Assembly: GCF_030296835.1 (NCBI RefSeq)
Contig: NZ_AP027923.1
Location: forward strand, 186,001 to 250,000
From: Pseudoalteromonas sp. MM1
Lineage (GTDB): Bacteria; Pseudomonadota; Gammaproteobacteria; Enterobacterales; Alteromonadaceae
Direction of reading: 5' to 3'
Length of the DNA stretch: 64,000 nucleotides
Positions 43,082-51,988 of the stretch are shown one piece after another. Position 1 is the stretch's first letter. The number at the start of each line of letters is the position of its first letter. A program made the translations under genes and the position numbers. The notes below the pieces were generated by a model. That model was not told where the DNA came from. It did no database searches and saw nothing but the letters and a program-made list of their open reading frames with translations.

Positions 43082-44355
43082 TGGCTTACTCCATAACGCG
43101 CTTGCCAACCTTGCATAATCGCGCTTACCCAGCTTGGGTGTGGCTCACTTAGTGTGCGTTTAATACTATTTAAAGGCAGCGCGCTTGGATGTGGTTGCGT
43201 TGTTTTAAATAAGGCTTGTTGCTGTGGTGTTAGCGTTGATTGAATAAGTACACTTTTATCGCCCCATATAGGCGCTTTTTGTTTTTGAGCTTGCGCCTCT
43301 GGGCTTAATAAAAAATTAGCCACTAACTGCGCACCTTGCTGGTGGCTTGCATTATAAGGAATAGCCACAAAGTGGGTGTTACTTAAACTGCCATCTTGCA
43401 TTGCATAACTGCGAATACTTTTTGGTAAATCATAACGTTTAACGGCGGCGGGTACTTCGGGCGCTGAAAACGTAAACGCGATGCTTAGCTCGGTGTCGCC
43501 TACTAAACGGCGCATTTGCGCACCACTTTGCATAAAATGACTGCCATCGCGCCAAAGTGTTGGGTGCAGTTTATTTAAAAAATCCCATAATGGGCTTAAT
43601 ACTTGGGCTGTATTTTGTGCTGTAGCAGGCTGATTTAACTGCGCTTTAAGTGTATCATCACTTTGTTGATGTAGCATAACAAGCGCGTATTTTAAAAAGC
43701 TCATGCCTAAAAAGTCAGGCGGTTTGGGGTAGCTAAAACGCCCCGGATTTTTTGTGCTCCAGCTAAGCAATTGGTTTAAGGTTGTTGGTAACGTGTTATT
43801 TGCAGTGCCGTCAATTGCTAAACTGTCGTAATAAAAGGTGAGCGATGCTTGGCCCCAAGGTGCTTCCATTCCATTAGTGGGTATTCCAAAATCAAAATTA
43901 ACCGCAGGGTTATTACTAGGGTCGGTGTAGCTAAAATTAGGCAGCTTATTAGCCCATTGTTTAAGTAATAATGAGTGCTCGCTCATGGTGGCAAAGTTAG
44001 CACCGTTTATCCAAATTAAATCTACGCTGCCTTTATCGTTATTGTTTGCTGATTTTTCGGCCAGTACCCGGCTTACTGCTTCGCTGGTATCACTTAGCTT
44101 TACATGTACTAAATTTATGTTGTATTTGGTTTTTACTTGCTGCGCAGCCCATTGAATATACGCATTTATTTGCGCATCACCACCCCAGGCATAAAAATAG
44201 ACGCTTTGGTTTTTGCCTAAGCTTTCAATTTGCTGCCAACGGCTTTGTAATTGTGTACTTGCTAGGCTTTTAAAGCTAATAACAAGGCAAATGCAAAACG
44301 CGACACAGCACACGCTGTATCGCGATAATGTTTGCCAACATTTATTGGCGAGCAT
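43078..44355 (-). CDS. ynjB: ABC transporter substrate-binding protein YnjB
   Basis: This 425-residue protein has a hydrophobic signal segment (residues 12-33) for export to the periplasm. It resembles the YnjB family of solute-binding proteins: VYFYAWGGDAQINAYIQWA near residue 50, LIWINGANFATMSEH near 115, and NGMEAPWGQASLTFYYDS near 160. The family is distantly related to binding proteins for thiamine, iron and polyamines. The ligand here is not known. Its start overlaps the DUF547 gene by 14 bp, linking the transporter to the upstream genes. Confidence 0.85.
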   Translation of the reverse strand: MLANKCWQTLSRYSVCCVAFCICLVISFKSLASTQLQSRWQQIESLGKNQSVYFYAWGGDAQINAYIQWAAQQVKTKYNINLVHVKLSDTSEAVSRVLAEKSANNNDKGSVDLIWINGANFATMSEHSLLLKQWANKLPNFSYTDPSNNPAVNFDFGIPTNGMEAPWGQASLTFYYDSLAIDGTANNTLPTTLNQLLSWSTKNPGRFSYPKPPDFLGMSFLKYALVMLHQQSDDTLKAQLNQPATAQNTAQVLSPLWDFLNKLHPTLWRDGSHFMQSGAQMRRLVGDTELSIAFTFSAPEVPAAVKRYDLPKSIRSYAMQDGSLSNTHFVAIPYNASHQQGAQLVANFLLSPEAQAQKQKAPIWGDKSVLIQSTLTPQQQALFKTTQPHPSALPLNSIKRTLSEPHPSWVSAIMQGWQARYGVSQ

Positions 44356-45148
44356 TTAAATCCCAGTTGTAGTCTAAAAATTTCACTTTCATGTCGTTAT
44401 TTTTAAGCGCTTTTTGCTGAGCGGGTATCAGCTTTAGTGCTTTTGGATATAGCAAAAAAAACTGCTGCAGCGTGTTTGCGCCTTTAAAGCCTTGTTCAAA
44501 ATCATCGCCGTACCACTTAAATATTGAAGACACACTTAGCGTGTTATCTTGCGCTATGTTACGGGTCATGTCTGATAAAAAACGCACCGTTTGCGCTTGC
44601 AATTGGCTTTCTAAATCAGTGGCTGTGTAGGCTTCTTCACGTAGTGCTGGGCAGCCAATACTTGCGCAATTTACAGCAAAGTGAATACGTGGGTCGTTGT
44701 ATTTACCACTGCCACGTATTAAACCATGCTCTATATCATCAAGGCTGCGAGTTTTACCAAGTAATGGTACAAACTCTTTGCTCCATGGTGAGCTAAAAAA
44801 ACTGCCTAAATCTTTAATTGATTTAAGGTTTGGGTATTTTGTTAATATAAGCTCAACAGTAAAGGCGTTATACGCGTTGATTAAAAACGCCAGCTGTTTA
44901 GGTTTTTCCCATGTATCAAACTCATTTTGCGTAACCGCCGATAACGAATCTAAATAGGTTTTAAGCTCGCTGTGCTTAGCTTTAATTGCAGCGTAATCAA
45001 CTTCTGTGCTGTGGCCATGATTAATAGCTACAACATGGTTGTTTAATAATGTATTCCAGCTGTCGTGTATGTTTTGAGCGTTGCTTGCAAACGATGTTGC
45101 AAACAAAGCCGACCCTAACAATAGTGCTTTTAAAGGTGTTTTAAACAT
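44342..45148 (-). CDS. DUF547 secreted protein
   Basis: This 268-residue protein uses the start at 45148 (MFKTPLKALLLG), preceded by GAGG. Residues 1-25 form a signal peptide ending FASNA. The DUF547 core is clear: LAFLINAYNAFTVELIL near residue 85, SKEFVPLLGKTRSLDDIEHGLIRG in the middle (in pieces), DPRIHFAVNCASIGCPALREEAY near 150, and FLSDMTRNI later. The conserved NCASIGCP with two cysteines is typical. The function of the family is unknown. Its stop precedes the transporter start by overlap, and it begins 1 bp after the flavoprotein gene, so it is part of this operon. Confidence 0.85.
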   Translation of the reverse strand: MFKTPLKALLLGSALFATSFASNAQNIHDSWNTLLNNHVVAINHGHSTEVDYAAIKAKHSELKTYLDSLSAVTQNEFDTWEKPKQLAFLINAYNAFTVELILTKYPNLKSIKDLGSFFSSPWSKEFVPLLGKTRSLDDIEHGLIRGSGKYNDPRIHFAVNCASIGCPALREEAYTATDLESQLQAQTVRFLSDMTRNIAQDNTLSVSSIFKWYGDDFEQGFKGANTLQQFFLLYPKALKLIPAQQKALKNNDMKVKFLDYNWDLNARQ

Positions 45149-45149
45149 A

Positions 45150-47303
45150 TTAGCCTCTGCGCCATGTGTGGTATTTTTCAAGCATGTTAAGTACTTTTTC
45201 AGGTGCATGAGCGCGTTTCCACTCGCCTGCTGCGTACTTATTACCTTCAGCCCAAGTTGGGTAGCTGTGAATTGTGCCTAGTATTTTGTTAAGGCCTAAA
45301 CCGTGTTTCATTGCCAGTACAAACTCAGCAATTAAATCACCAGCATGCTCAGATACCACAGTAACACCGAGTATTTTGTCTTTGCCTTTTGGTGTAATTA
45401 CTTTGATAAAGCCTTTGGTGGCGCTGTCGGTAATGGCGCGGTCTAGCTCTTCAAATTCAAAGCGAGTGATCTCGTAGTCTATGCCTTTATCAATAGCGTC
45501 TTGCTCGTTTAAGCCAACACGTGCTACTTCAGGGTCAATAAATGTGGTCCACGGAATAACACGGTAATCTACTTTAAACTTTTTAAGATTACCAAATAAG
45601 CCATTTACTGCTGCGTACCAACCCTGATGAGCGGCTACGTGCGTAAACTGATACGGACCTACAATATCGCCCGCGGCAAAAATGTTAGGGTAAAGCGTTT
45701 CAAGGTATTCGTTAGTTACTACAGTACGGTTTGTTTCTATGCCGAGTTCTTCAAGGCCGTAGCCTTTAAGGCGAGCGCTTCGGCCCACAGCACATAGGAG
45801 CTCATCGTATTCAATATCGATTTCGGTATCGTTATGTTTTACCACAATGAATTTTTTGCCATCGCGCGCTTCACAGCGAAGTGCCTGATGCGAGGTTAAA
45901 ATGTTTACGCCGCTCTCAGTAAGCGCTTCGTGAGCAAAGGTAGACACTTCTAGGTCTTCTTTGATCATAATGCGTTCAGCCATTTCAATTTGCGTAACAT
46001 TTGAGCCTAAGCGTGCAAAGCTTTGTGCAAGTTCACTACCAATTGGACCACCGCCAAGTACAACAAGCTTTTTAGGTGCTTCTTCAAGCTCAGCAAATTT
46101 AGTCCATAATGTATCGCTTGTTACATAGCCTGTTTCTTCAATACCAGGTAATGGCGGTACAAATGGGCGTGCGCCAGTGGCAATAACAATAGTACGGGCG
46201 GTTAATGTTTGTGTGCCACCATCGTTAAGTTTAATTTCTACAGTCCACGGGTCTAATAATTTACCGTAGCCTTTTACAACATCTACACCTAGGTTTGTGT
46301 AGCGCTCAACGCTGTCGTGTGGGGCTACGTCGGCAATTACTTGGTGTACACGTGCCATTACTTTTTTAAACGAAAACTGCGGCGTCGCGTTTTCAAGGCC
46401 GTAGTGTTCACCATGGCGAATTTGCTCGGCAATTTTAGCGCTTTTAATAACAGCTTTACTTGGCACACACCCGTAGTTTAAACAGTCGCCGCCCATTTCG
46501 CCGGCTTCAATAAGGGTTACTTTGGCTTTAACTGCTGCTGCAATGTAGCTTGTAACTAAGCCGCCAGCACCTGCGCCAATAACAATCATGTTACGGTCAA
46601 ACTTTTTAGGTTTAGTGTAATTTTTGTATACGCGACGTTTTTTAAACACGTTTAGGATTCCTTTGGCAATGAATGGGAACACACCCAATAAAGCGAACGA
46701 TAAAATAAGATCTAACGATAAAATGCCTGATAAGCTTTCAATTTGCGCAAGTTGCGTACCCGCGTTTACAAATACAAATGTACCTGCAAGCATGCCTACT
46801 TGGCTCACCCAGTAAAAGGTCCACGCTTTAATTGCAGTAACACCCATTAATAAGTTAATTAAAAAGAACGGAAATACTGGCACTAATCTAAGTGTAAATA
46901 GGTAAAAGCCACCTTCTTTTTCAACGCCTGCGTCAATAGCGTCTAATCGCTCAGGAAAACGTTGTTTAATTGTATCGCGCAGTAAGTAACGCGATACTAA
47001 AAAGGCAAGCGTAGCACCTACAGTTGAGGCAAAAGAGGCTACAAGTAAGCCTTCAACTAAGCCAAATAACGCACCTGCGGCTAATGTTAATATTGCCGCA
47101 CCCGGTAAAGAGAGAGCCGTTACTACTACGTACAGTAAAAAGAAGCCACCAAAAACCAATAATGGTGATTGTTCTTTATATTGGTTAAATTGCTCCATAG
47201 AGCCTTTTAAGCCTTCAAGCGTAAGTAACTGGTGTAAATTAAAGTGAAAGAACATGCCTATTACGACTGCTGCAATCAATATCAAAAATAGTTTTTTTAT
47301 CAT
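45150..47303 (-). CDS. Fusion of TVP38/TMEM64 membrane domain and FAD disulfide oxidoreductase
   Basis: This 717-residue protein combines an N-terminal TVP38/VTT (DedA-like) membrane domain (about residues 1-215, with GALFGLVEGLLVASFASTVGA and FPFFLINLLMG) and a flavoprotein. The second part (230-700) is a class I pyridine nucleotide-disulfide oxidoreductase. It has FAD motif VIGAGAGGLVTSYIAA, redox pair in GGDCLNYGCVPSK, NAD(P) motif VVLGGGPIGSELAQ, and a late HSYPTWAE with the catalytic His. It resembles mercuric reductase-like and dihydrolipoamide dehydrogenase-like enzymes without the metal-binding domain. The electron acceptor is unknown. A membrane-tied reductase beside a TonB receptor and ABC importer suggests a metal or redox compound. 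Confidence 0.85.
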   Translation of the reverse strand: MIKKLFLILIAAVVIGMFFHFNLHQLLTLEGLKGSMEQFNQYKEQSPLLVFGGFFLLYVVVTALSLPGAAILTLAAGALFGLVEGLLVASFASTVGATLAFLVSRYLLRDTIKQRFPERLDAIDAGVEKEGGFYLFTLRLVPVFPFFLINLLMGVTAIKAWTFYWVSQVGMLAGTFVFVNAGTQLAQIESLSGILSLDLILSFALLGVFPFIAKGILNVFKKRRVYKNYTKPKKFDRNMIVIGAGAGGLVTSYIAAAVKAKVTLIEAGEMGGDCLNYGCVPSKAVIKSAKIAEQIRHGEHYGLENATPQFSFKKVMARVHQVIADVAPHDSVERYTNLGVDVVKGYGKLLDPWTVEIKLNDGGTQTLTARTIVIATGARPFVPPLPGIEETGYVTSDTLWTKFAELEEAPKKLVVLGGGPIGSELAQSFARLGSNVTQIEMAERIMIKEDLEVSTFAHEALTESGVNILTSHQALRCEARDGKKFIVVKHNDTEIDIEYDELLCAVGRSARLKGYGLEELGIETNRTVVTNEYLETLYPNIFAAGDIVGPYQFTHVAAHQGWYAAVNGLFGNLKKFKVDYRVIPWTTFIDPEVARVGLNEQDAIDKGIDYEITRFEFEELDRAITDSATKGFIKVITPKGKDKILGVTVVSEHAGDLIAEFVLAMKHGLGLNKILGTIHSYPTWAEGNKYAAGEWKRAHAPEKVLNMLEKYHTWRRG

Positions 47304-47324
47304 GTTCTCTCTCTTAAAACGTTC

Positions 47325-49691
47325 TTAAAAATTATGTGAAAGTGTTAGTTTTGCGTTAATTGGTAACTCTGGAAAAGCCAGCGTTGCGCCAAAGTAACCA
47401 CCTTCAAATACTGGGCGCCAGTTTTTTTGATTAGTGACGTTGTTTACATCTAATCGCAACTTAGTGCTAGGCGTAAATGCGTAGCTAGTATTAACGTTTA
47501 GTGTGTATTGATCACGAATTTTAACTGTTGCCAAAAAGTCTAATGGGTAACTCTTTGTATATAGACCTGAAAAACCCATTTGCCATTTCGAATTAATTGA
47601 ATAATTTCCGTTAAAACTGAACGACTGCTCAGGAATGCCCTGAACTTGGCGGTTTGAAGGTGCAAACGCGGTAAAACTTGGCGCGCCAACACCGGTACCT
47701 GCAATAATATCTGGACGCGAATTGTCAAACGCATCGATTACTTGAGCAGAGTCTTGGCTGCTTGCAGAATTGTCGTAACGAGCATCTATGTAGCTATAAC
47801 CCGCACTTAGCCAATAAGGGTAAGCATCGTAAAATATTTGGCTTTCAAAACCTGTAGTACGAATACCTGTATTGCTGCCGTCGCGATTACGTAAACTGCG
47901 GCGCTGGCTAAATACCGCGCCATCAGCGTACCAATCGCTGTCGGTTGGGGCGTACTTTAAGCCAAACTCGACTAATGTGTTTTCGGTAGCAAAATTTTGT
48001 GCGCTAATGGTGTTATCGCTGCCAAGCGATGTACCGCCAGCCATACTGTTTGATGTTGCTTCGTTATAACTTGCTGCACCGTAAGTGGTATAGTCGGCAT
48101 TTATTTTGTAGTTAAAGCTAACTTGGCCAGAATGCAGGGTTTCGTTAATGCTATCGCTTGCAGCAACTTGGCCTTGTGGTGCAATAGGGTCGTTTGCTTC
48201 TACATCGTAAAAATCGATGCGGTAACCCACACTAGTATGAAGTTTATCGCCCCAATCTGAATCTTGTTGGATTGCAAGCCCGGTTTGCCATGAACGTGAG
48301 TCGGTGGTGTCTGATAAGTTAAAGTCGCCGCTGCCATCGTTATCTAAATCGTATTGGCCACCAGGTGATACAAATACACCTGGGCTTAGCTCTACTAAAC
48401 GCGCTTTTTGTGCATCGGTTAAAGGAATGCGACGGTTTGAAAGTGGGCCAGTTAAATCAATTGGTAAGTCGGCCTCGGTTGTAAATTGGCTGTAGCCAAG
48501 TACTTTGTTATAGCGTACGTCAAAAGCAAAAATTGTTTGCTGGTCGCTATTCCATCTGTAGGTAAGTTCAGTGCGGTTTTGCGCTGTATCGGCGCCGTCT
48601 ATAATTTCTACAAAGCTGTTTTGGGCTATTTCTTCACGCTGTAAATGCTGAAAATACGTAATGTTTTTAAGTGAGGCATTAGCGCTTAGCTCACGCTTAT
48701 AAATGCTGTGAATTAAGTAGGTTGTTGCTTCGTTTTGGTTATCAGGGTCGGTAAGTACGGTGCTGCGATCTATTTTTACTTGCCCAGTAGGCGACACAAT
48801 AGAACCCGCTGCGGGTACGGTACTGCCATTTGCTTGCACGCCTTGGCCGGTAATATAAAGGCCATCATCAATTAAGGCTTGGGTAGGGCGGTTAATACCG
48901 GCGTTATCGGTAAATTCAACTTGGTATAGCTCAAAGTTAATATCCCAACTGCTTTTGTCGTCTGGTAATACCCGTAGTGCTGCAAATAAGCTGTCGCTTT
49001 TAGTGCCTGAGTAATCGTAGTAACTGCCTTCATCGAGGTGCTCGTAACTTACTCTAAGGCCAACTTTGTCTTTTATAATCGGCGCTGTGTAATCTACTTG
49101 GGCGCTGTATTGATCCCATCGTCCTGCAGAGAGCTTAACCTTACCCTTACTTTCATCTGTAGAAGCAACTTTTGAATGTAAATTTACAAAACCACCGTTA
49201 CGTTGGCTTGAACCAAATAAAACCGGCGGGGCACCCTTTACTACATCTATTTGTTCTATAGAGTTGAACGATAACGGCACGCCAAAGCCATTATTACCCG
49301 CTTGGCGACGTGTACCATCTTGAAAAAGCTCACCCAATTGGCCACGAATAGTAGGTAAACTTGGCGCACCAAAGCCACTTGCAGAATAAGTGTTTGGGCT
49401 TACTGCAAGTACGTCTTGTAGGGTAGTAATATTTAGCTGCTCTATTAACTCGCTTGAAATAGGCGTGACCGAGCGGGCTATATCTTGCAGTGCTAGGTTG
49501 TCGCCGAAGGGGCCGTTAATAGTAGCATCTTTTACAGAAAGCCCTTGAGATTTAATAGTTTGGCCTGCCACTTCAATACGTTCAATCGAATCGGTATTGC
49601 TTGCAGGTTCTGCCGCATGAGCATAAAAATTAGTTGTGAGTGAAGCGGCTATAAAAAGTGCCAAATATGAATGTTTCAAAAGGGTTCTCAT
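47325..49691 (-). CDS. TonB-dependent receptor heading the ynjBCD-type operon
   Basis: This 788-residue outer-membrane receptor has a signal peptide (residues 1-26, ending FYAHA). The TonB-box-like region IERIEVAGQ is near residue 37, the plug has QDIARSVTPISSELIEQL and QIDVVKGAPPVLFGSS, and the barrel ends in LTLSHNF. The plug start resembles siderophore receptors of the FhuE/FecA type more than glycan receptors. It is the first gene of the run, so its ligand probably passes on to the YnjB binding protein. The 263-bp upstream region shows no clear Fur box, so iron control is not supported. Confidence 0.82.
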   Translation of the reverse strand: MRTLLKHSYLALFIAASLTTNFYAHAAEPASNTDSIERIEVAGQTIKSQGLSVKDATINGPFGDNLALQDIARSVTPISSELIEQLNITTLQDVLAVSPNTYSASGFGAPSLPTIRGQLGELFQDGTRRQAGNNGFGVPLSFNSIEQIDVVKGAPPVLFGSSQRNGGFVNLHSKVASTDESKGKVKLSAGRWDQYSAQVDYTAPIIKDKVGLRVSYEHLDEGSYYDYSGTKSDSLFAALRVLPDDKSSWDINFELYQVEFTDNAGINRPTQALIDDGLYITGQGVQANGSTVPAAGSIVSPTGQVKIDRSTVLTDPDNQNEATTYLIHSIYKRELSANASLKNITYFQHLQREEIAQNSFVEIIDGADTAQNRTELTYRWNSDQQTIFAFDVRYNKVLGYSQFTTEADLPIDLTGPLSNRRIPLTDAQKARLVELSPGVFVSPGGQYDLDNDGSGDFNLSDTTDSRSWQTGLAIQQDSDWGDKLHTSVGYRIDFYDVEANDPIAPQGQVAASDSINETLHSGQVSFNYKINADYTTYGAASYNEATSNSMAGGTSLGSDNTISAQNFATENTLVEFGLKYAPTDSDWYADGAVFSQRRSLRNRDGSNTGIRTTGFESQIFYDAYPYWLSAGYSYIDARYDNSASSQDSAQVIDAFDNSRPDIIAGTGVGAPSFTAFAPSNRQVQGIPEQSFSFNGNYSINSKWQMGFSGLYTKSYPLDFLATVKIRDQYTLNVNTSYAFTPSTKLRLDVNNVTNQKNWRPVFEGGYFGATLAFPELPINAKLTLSHNF

Positions 49692-49954
49692 TTTAGTTAG
49701 TGTGAATGTGGCAATAAAGACCTGTAGCTTTGTAAATAACTTTCAGTGAATATTAATTCTTTTTGTTTTTTAGAACGAAACGTTAAAAGCTTAGCATAGA
49801 GGCAAACTTTTAATTATAAAAATTACTATACGAAATTAATGCTGAAATTGGACAGGTAAATGACTGAAAATATTTTTGTTTTTTGTGAAATAAAATTGCT
49901 TAACAGCGGTCTTGCTAGTTTCAACATTAAATTATTTAGTTTTAAGGAAATTTT

Positions 49955-50368
49955 ATGACTGGTACAACAGGTACTGATTTTCAAAATCGTCTGCAATGGT
50001 CGCTTTTTTCACTACGTTTAGGCGTATTTATTGTAATGATTATGTGGACGTTTGATAAGTTTGTTAATCCTGGGCATAGCGCACGTATTTTTGAGCATTT
50101 TTATGGAATTAGCGGCTCTACTGATGTTGTTGCTTATGTGCTGGGTGGATTACAACTTATTTTAGTGTTGGCCTTTGTGGCAGGTATTAAAAAACGCCTT
50201 ACTTATGGCGTAATTTTTGTAATGCACGGTCTTTCTACACTTTCATCTTACAACCAGTATATTGATGGCTTTAATAACTTACTATTTTTTACAGCGTGGC
50301 CAATGTGGGCAGCGTGTTTTGCACTTTACCTATTACGTGACCAAGACGTAAAACTTACTGTTAAATAA
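49955..50368 (+). CDS. DoxX-like four-helix membrane protein
   Basis: This 137-residue inner-membrane protein has an AAGGAA ribosome binding site. Four hydrophobic segments lie at about residues 18-36, 56-74, 84-100 and 104-125. The arrangement SLRLGVFIVMIMWTFDKFVNP and GGLQLILVLAFVAG resembles the DoxX/MauE-type fold, whose members take part in redox chemistry of quinones or thiols. It is divergent from the TonB receptor gene, with 263 bp between them, and may share regulation with it. Function is otherwise unknown. Confidence 0.65.
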   Translation: MTGTTGTDFQNRLQWSLFSLRLGVFIVMIMWTFDKFVNPGHSARIFEHFYGISGSTDVVAYVLGGLQLILVLAFVAGIKKRLTYGVIFVMHGLSTLSSYNQYIDGFNNLLFFTAWPMWAACFALYLLRDQDVKLTVK

Positions 50369-50389
50369 TTTTATTTAAAGCAAAAAAAT

Positions 50390-50415
50390 GGTTATAAGCC
50401 ATACGGCTTATAACC
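50390..50415. terminator. Bidirectional terminator between DoxX-like and hemerythrin genes
   Basis: GGTTATAAGCC-ATAC-GGCTTATAACC is a perfect 11-bp stem. The seven A residues before it become a T-run on the minus strand, so it best terminates the hemerythrin gene. Confidence 0.8.
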
Positions 50416-50449
50416 AATAAGTACACAGGGGAGTGTATGGATGTCGGTT

Positions 50450-50875
50450 CTAATGCATTGCATCGTTATACTGATCAGCTAGGCTCTCTTTTTGACCTTC
50501 GGTTAAAGCTTTACCCGCTAACTGAAATACCTCATGTTCTTCTTCACTTAAATGATGATGCACCAAATGATGCAGCTTTTTAGCCGCAACTAACCAGGCA
50601 GATGAGCTCATTTTGGTATCTTCAAGTTGTTCAATCAATTCGTCTATTTCGTGGTGCTCTGCAACGCTGTGGCGAGCTTTTTCATGCGTTAAATCATCAA
50701 ACATAAGCGGGTTATAAAAATAGCGCTCTTCAAATTTAGCGTGATCTTCTAATTGGGTTTTAAGCTCGCCCATTAGCTTATGGCGCTCAGTTGTATCGCC
50801 GTGAGTTTGAATAAGTGCATCTACCAATTTACGTTGTTTATCGTGATCGTGACGTAGCGCTTCAAATATATTCAT
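50450..50875 (-). CDS. Hemerythrin HHE-domain protein
   Basis: This 141-residue protein has an AAGGA ribosome binding site. It is a four-helix hemerythrin-like domain with histidine and acidic ligands: LRHDHDKQRKL, LEDHAKFEERYFY, SVAEHHEIDELI and HHLVHHHLSEEEHEVF. Such proteins bind a di-iron centre and sense or carry oxygen or nitric oxide, or protect iron-sulfur centres. No other domain is fused. The leader contains an imperfect stem (CTTGCTCTTTAA at 50889 with TTAAAGCAAG at 50914). It lies opposite the DoxX-like gene, sharing a terminator. The rest of 50924-51151 shows no gene. Confidence 0.85.
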   Translation of the reverse strand: MNIFEALRHDHDKQRKLVDALIQTHGDTTERHKLMGELKTQLEDHAKFEERYFYNPLMFDDLTHEKARHSVAEHHEIDELIEQLEDTKMSSSAWLVAAKKLHHLVHHHLSEEEHEVFQLAGKALTEGQKESLADQYNDAMH

Positions 50876-51151
50876 AACTAATCCTTTACTTGCTCTTTAA
50901 TAGCTTACAAATGTTAAAGCAAGCTAAGTGCCATTTTTTAACTTGTTGTATTTAATTAACTTATATTTTTTATTTGTTCGTGGGAGTATGCGGCCTGTAA
51001 GTTTTACAAGCACGCTTATGCAATATTTTCAGGCTTTAGATCTACAGAACCTTACAATTATTTGCTGGCTGCATTTTTATTTGAAGTGATAAAGTAGTGA
51101 TACTATATAGGTACAATTTAAATACATTACCCTATTGATGCTTTAGTGTAA

Positions 51152-51189
51152 GGGACAGTTTAAGGGATAGCTTAGAGGACAGTTTAAGG
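51152..51189 (+). repeat. Three tandem 12-bp repeats before a lipoprotein gene
   Basis: GGGACAGTTTAA, GGGATAGCTTAG and GGACAGTTTAAGG follow one another, the last containing the ribosome binding site AAGGA. The outer units share 13 bases exactly (51153-51165 and 51177-51189). Slippage here could change spacing or offer alternative ribosome binding sites. Confidence 0.5.
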
Positions 51190-51429
51190 ATGAGCATAAA
51201 AATCTCGATTACAACATTGTTACTTTGCGCATTATTAAGTGCATGTAGTACAGCGCCGCATTATGGAAGTAGTTTATGCAGGGAAGAAGCGGGAATGACT
51301 GGGTTAAATGGCAGCCAAACAAGCCCAGAGGTTTACAATGAATGTATGAGCGCTCAAATAAAAAAGGATGCTAAAGAGGATACTTTTTTGATGAAGTTGC
51401 AGTGTTTTTTATTGATTTACTTATTTTGA
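51190..51429 (+). CDS. Small secreted lipoprotein, paralogue 1
   Basis: This 79-residue protein has a short signal and lipobox LSAC (Cys19), so it is a lipoprotein. The mature part HYGSSLCREEAGMTG then VYNECMSAQIKKD shows a C-x-E-E/Q-A ... E-C pattern shared with the next gene, suggesting a duplicated family. The end (LQCFLLIYLF) is hydrophobic. No known family is recognised. It begins directly after a run of 12-bp repeats carrying its ribosome binding site. Confidence 0.6.
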   Translation: MSIKISITTLLLCALLSACSTAPHYGSSLCREEAGMTGLNGSQTSPEVYNECMSAQIKKDAKEDTFLMKLQCFLLIYLF

Positions 51430-51497
51430 TAGCCGACTAAGTGAGCAAACTTGCAGCTATAATTTAAAACTGAAGGGTGCGTAAAATAGGATTGATT

Positions 51498-51755
51498 ATG
51501 AAATTGTTTTTAACTGTATTCTTACTGTGTATATTTCTAACTGGCTGTGCGGCAAAGCCTTATGCGGGCTCTGCAAAGTGTATGGAGCAAGCTGATATTG
51601 CATACGAAACGCAAACACATAAAAATGAGTCATTTAACAATGAATGCAAAGCTGCAAACGTAAATGTACCTAATAAAGCGCTTGAGAATCATGGCGTGTT
51701 AGATAGGAGTATTTTGCAAACGCTGGCTCATTTTTTAAATGGGCTTTTTAACTAA
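51498..51755 (+). CDS. Small secreted lipoprotein, paralogue 2
   Basis: This 85-residue protein starts at 51498 with TAGGA 6 nt upstream. The lipobox is LTGC (Cys16). The mature part AKPYAGSAKCMEQADIAYE and SFNNECKAANV repeats the cysteine and acidic pattern of the previous gene, indicating tandem duplication followed by divergence. It ends with a hydrophobic stretch. The function is unknown. The gap to the previous gene is 68 bp, and the next small gene starts 10 bp downstream. Confidence 0.6.
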   Translation: MKLFLTVFLLCIFLTGCAAKPYAGSAKCMEQADIAYETQTHKNESFNNECKAANVNVPNKALENHGVLDRSILQTLAHFLNGLFN

Positions 51756-51765
51756 AGGTAAAGCA

Positions 51766-51984
51766 ATGAATAAAGCGTTAAGAGCAAAAATTGTTGCTGT
51801 GTGCGATAAAAAAATAGCAGCCAAAGGCGAAAATGTAGGGCTTTCTTTTTATGCTTTTTTTGCAAATAAAAACGACAACCCAGAGCTGCTCATGCAAGCC
51901 GCAACTTGGTGGATACACACCCATAAATTAGATCACTTTGAAAAAGCCCACAAAATAAAACAATTGATTATTGATGGAAAATAA
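51766..51984 (+). CDS. Small conserved protein, possibly DUF6500
   Basis: This 72-residue soluble protein starts at 51766 after AAAGGTAA. It is well conserved in appearance, with RAKIVAVCDKKIAAKGENVG and AATWWIHTHKLDHFEKAHKI. It resembles the uncharacterised DUF6500 family, though I rely on memory for that. It follows the lipoprotein gene by 10 bp and may share its transcript. The dispersed repeat copy B begins 4 bp after its stop. Confidence 0.6.
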   Translation: MNKALRAKIVAVCDKKIAAKGENVGLSFYAFFANKNDNPELLMQAATWWIHTHKLDHFEKAHKIKQLIIDGK

Positions 51985-51988
51985 CCTT

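Noticed and set aside
49692..49954. Fur box before the TonB receptor of the ynj-type operon
   Set aside because: No sequence near GATAATGATAATCATTATC was seen, so iron control is not claimed.
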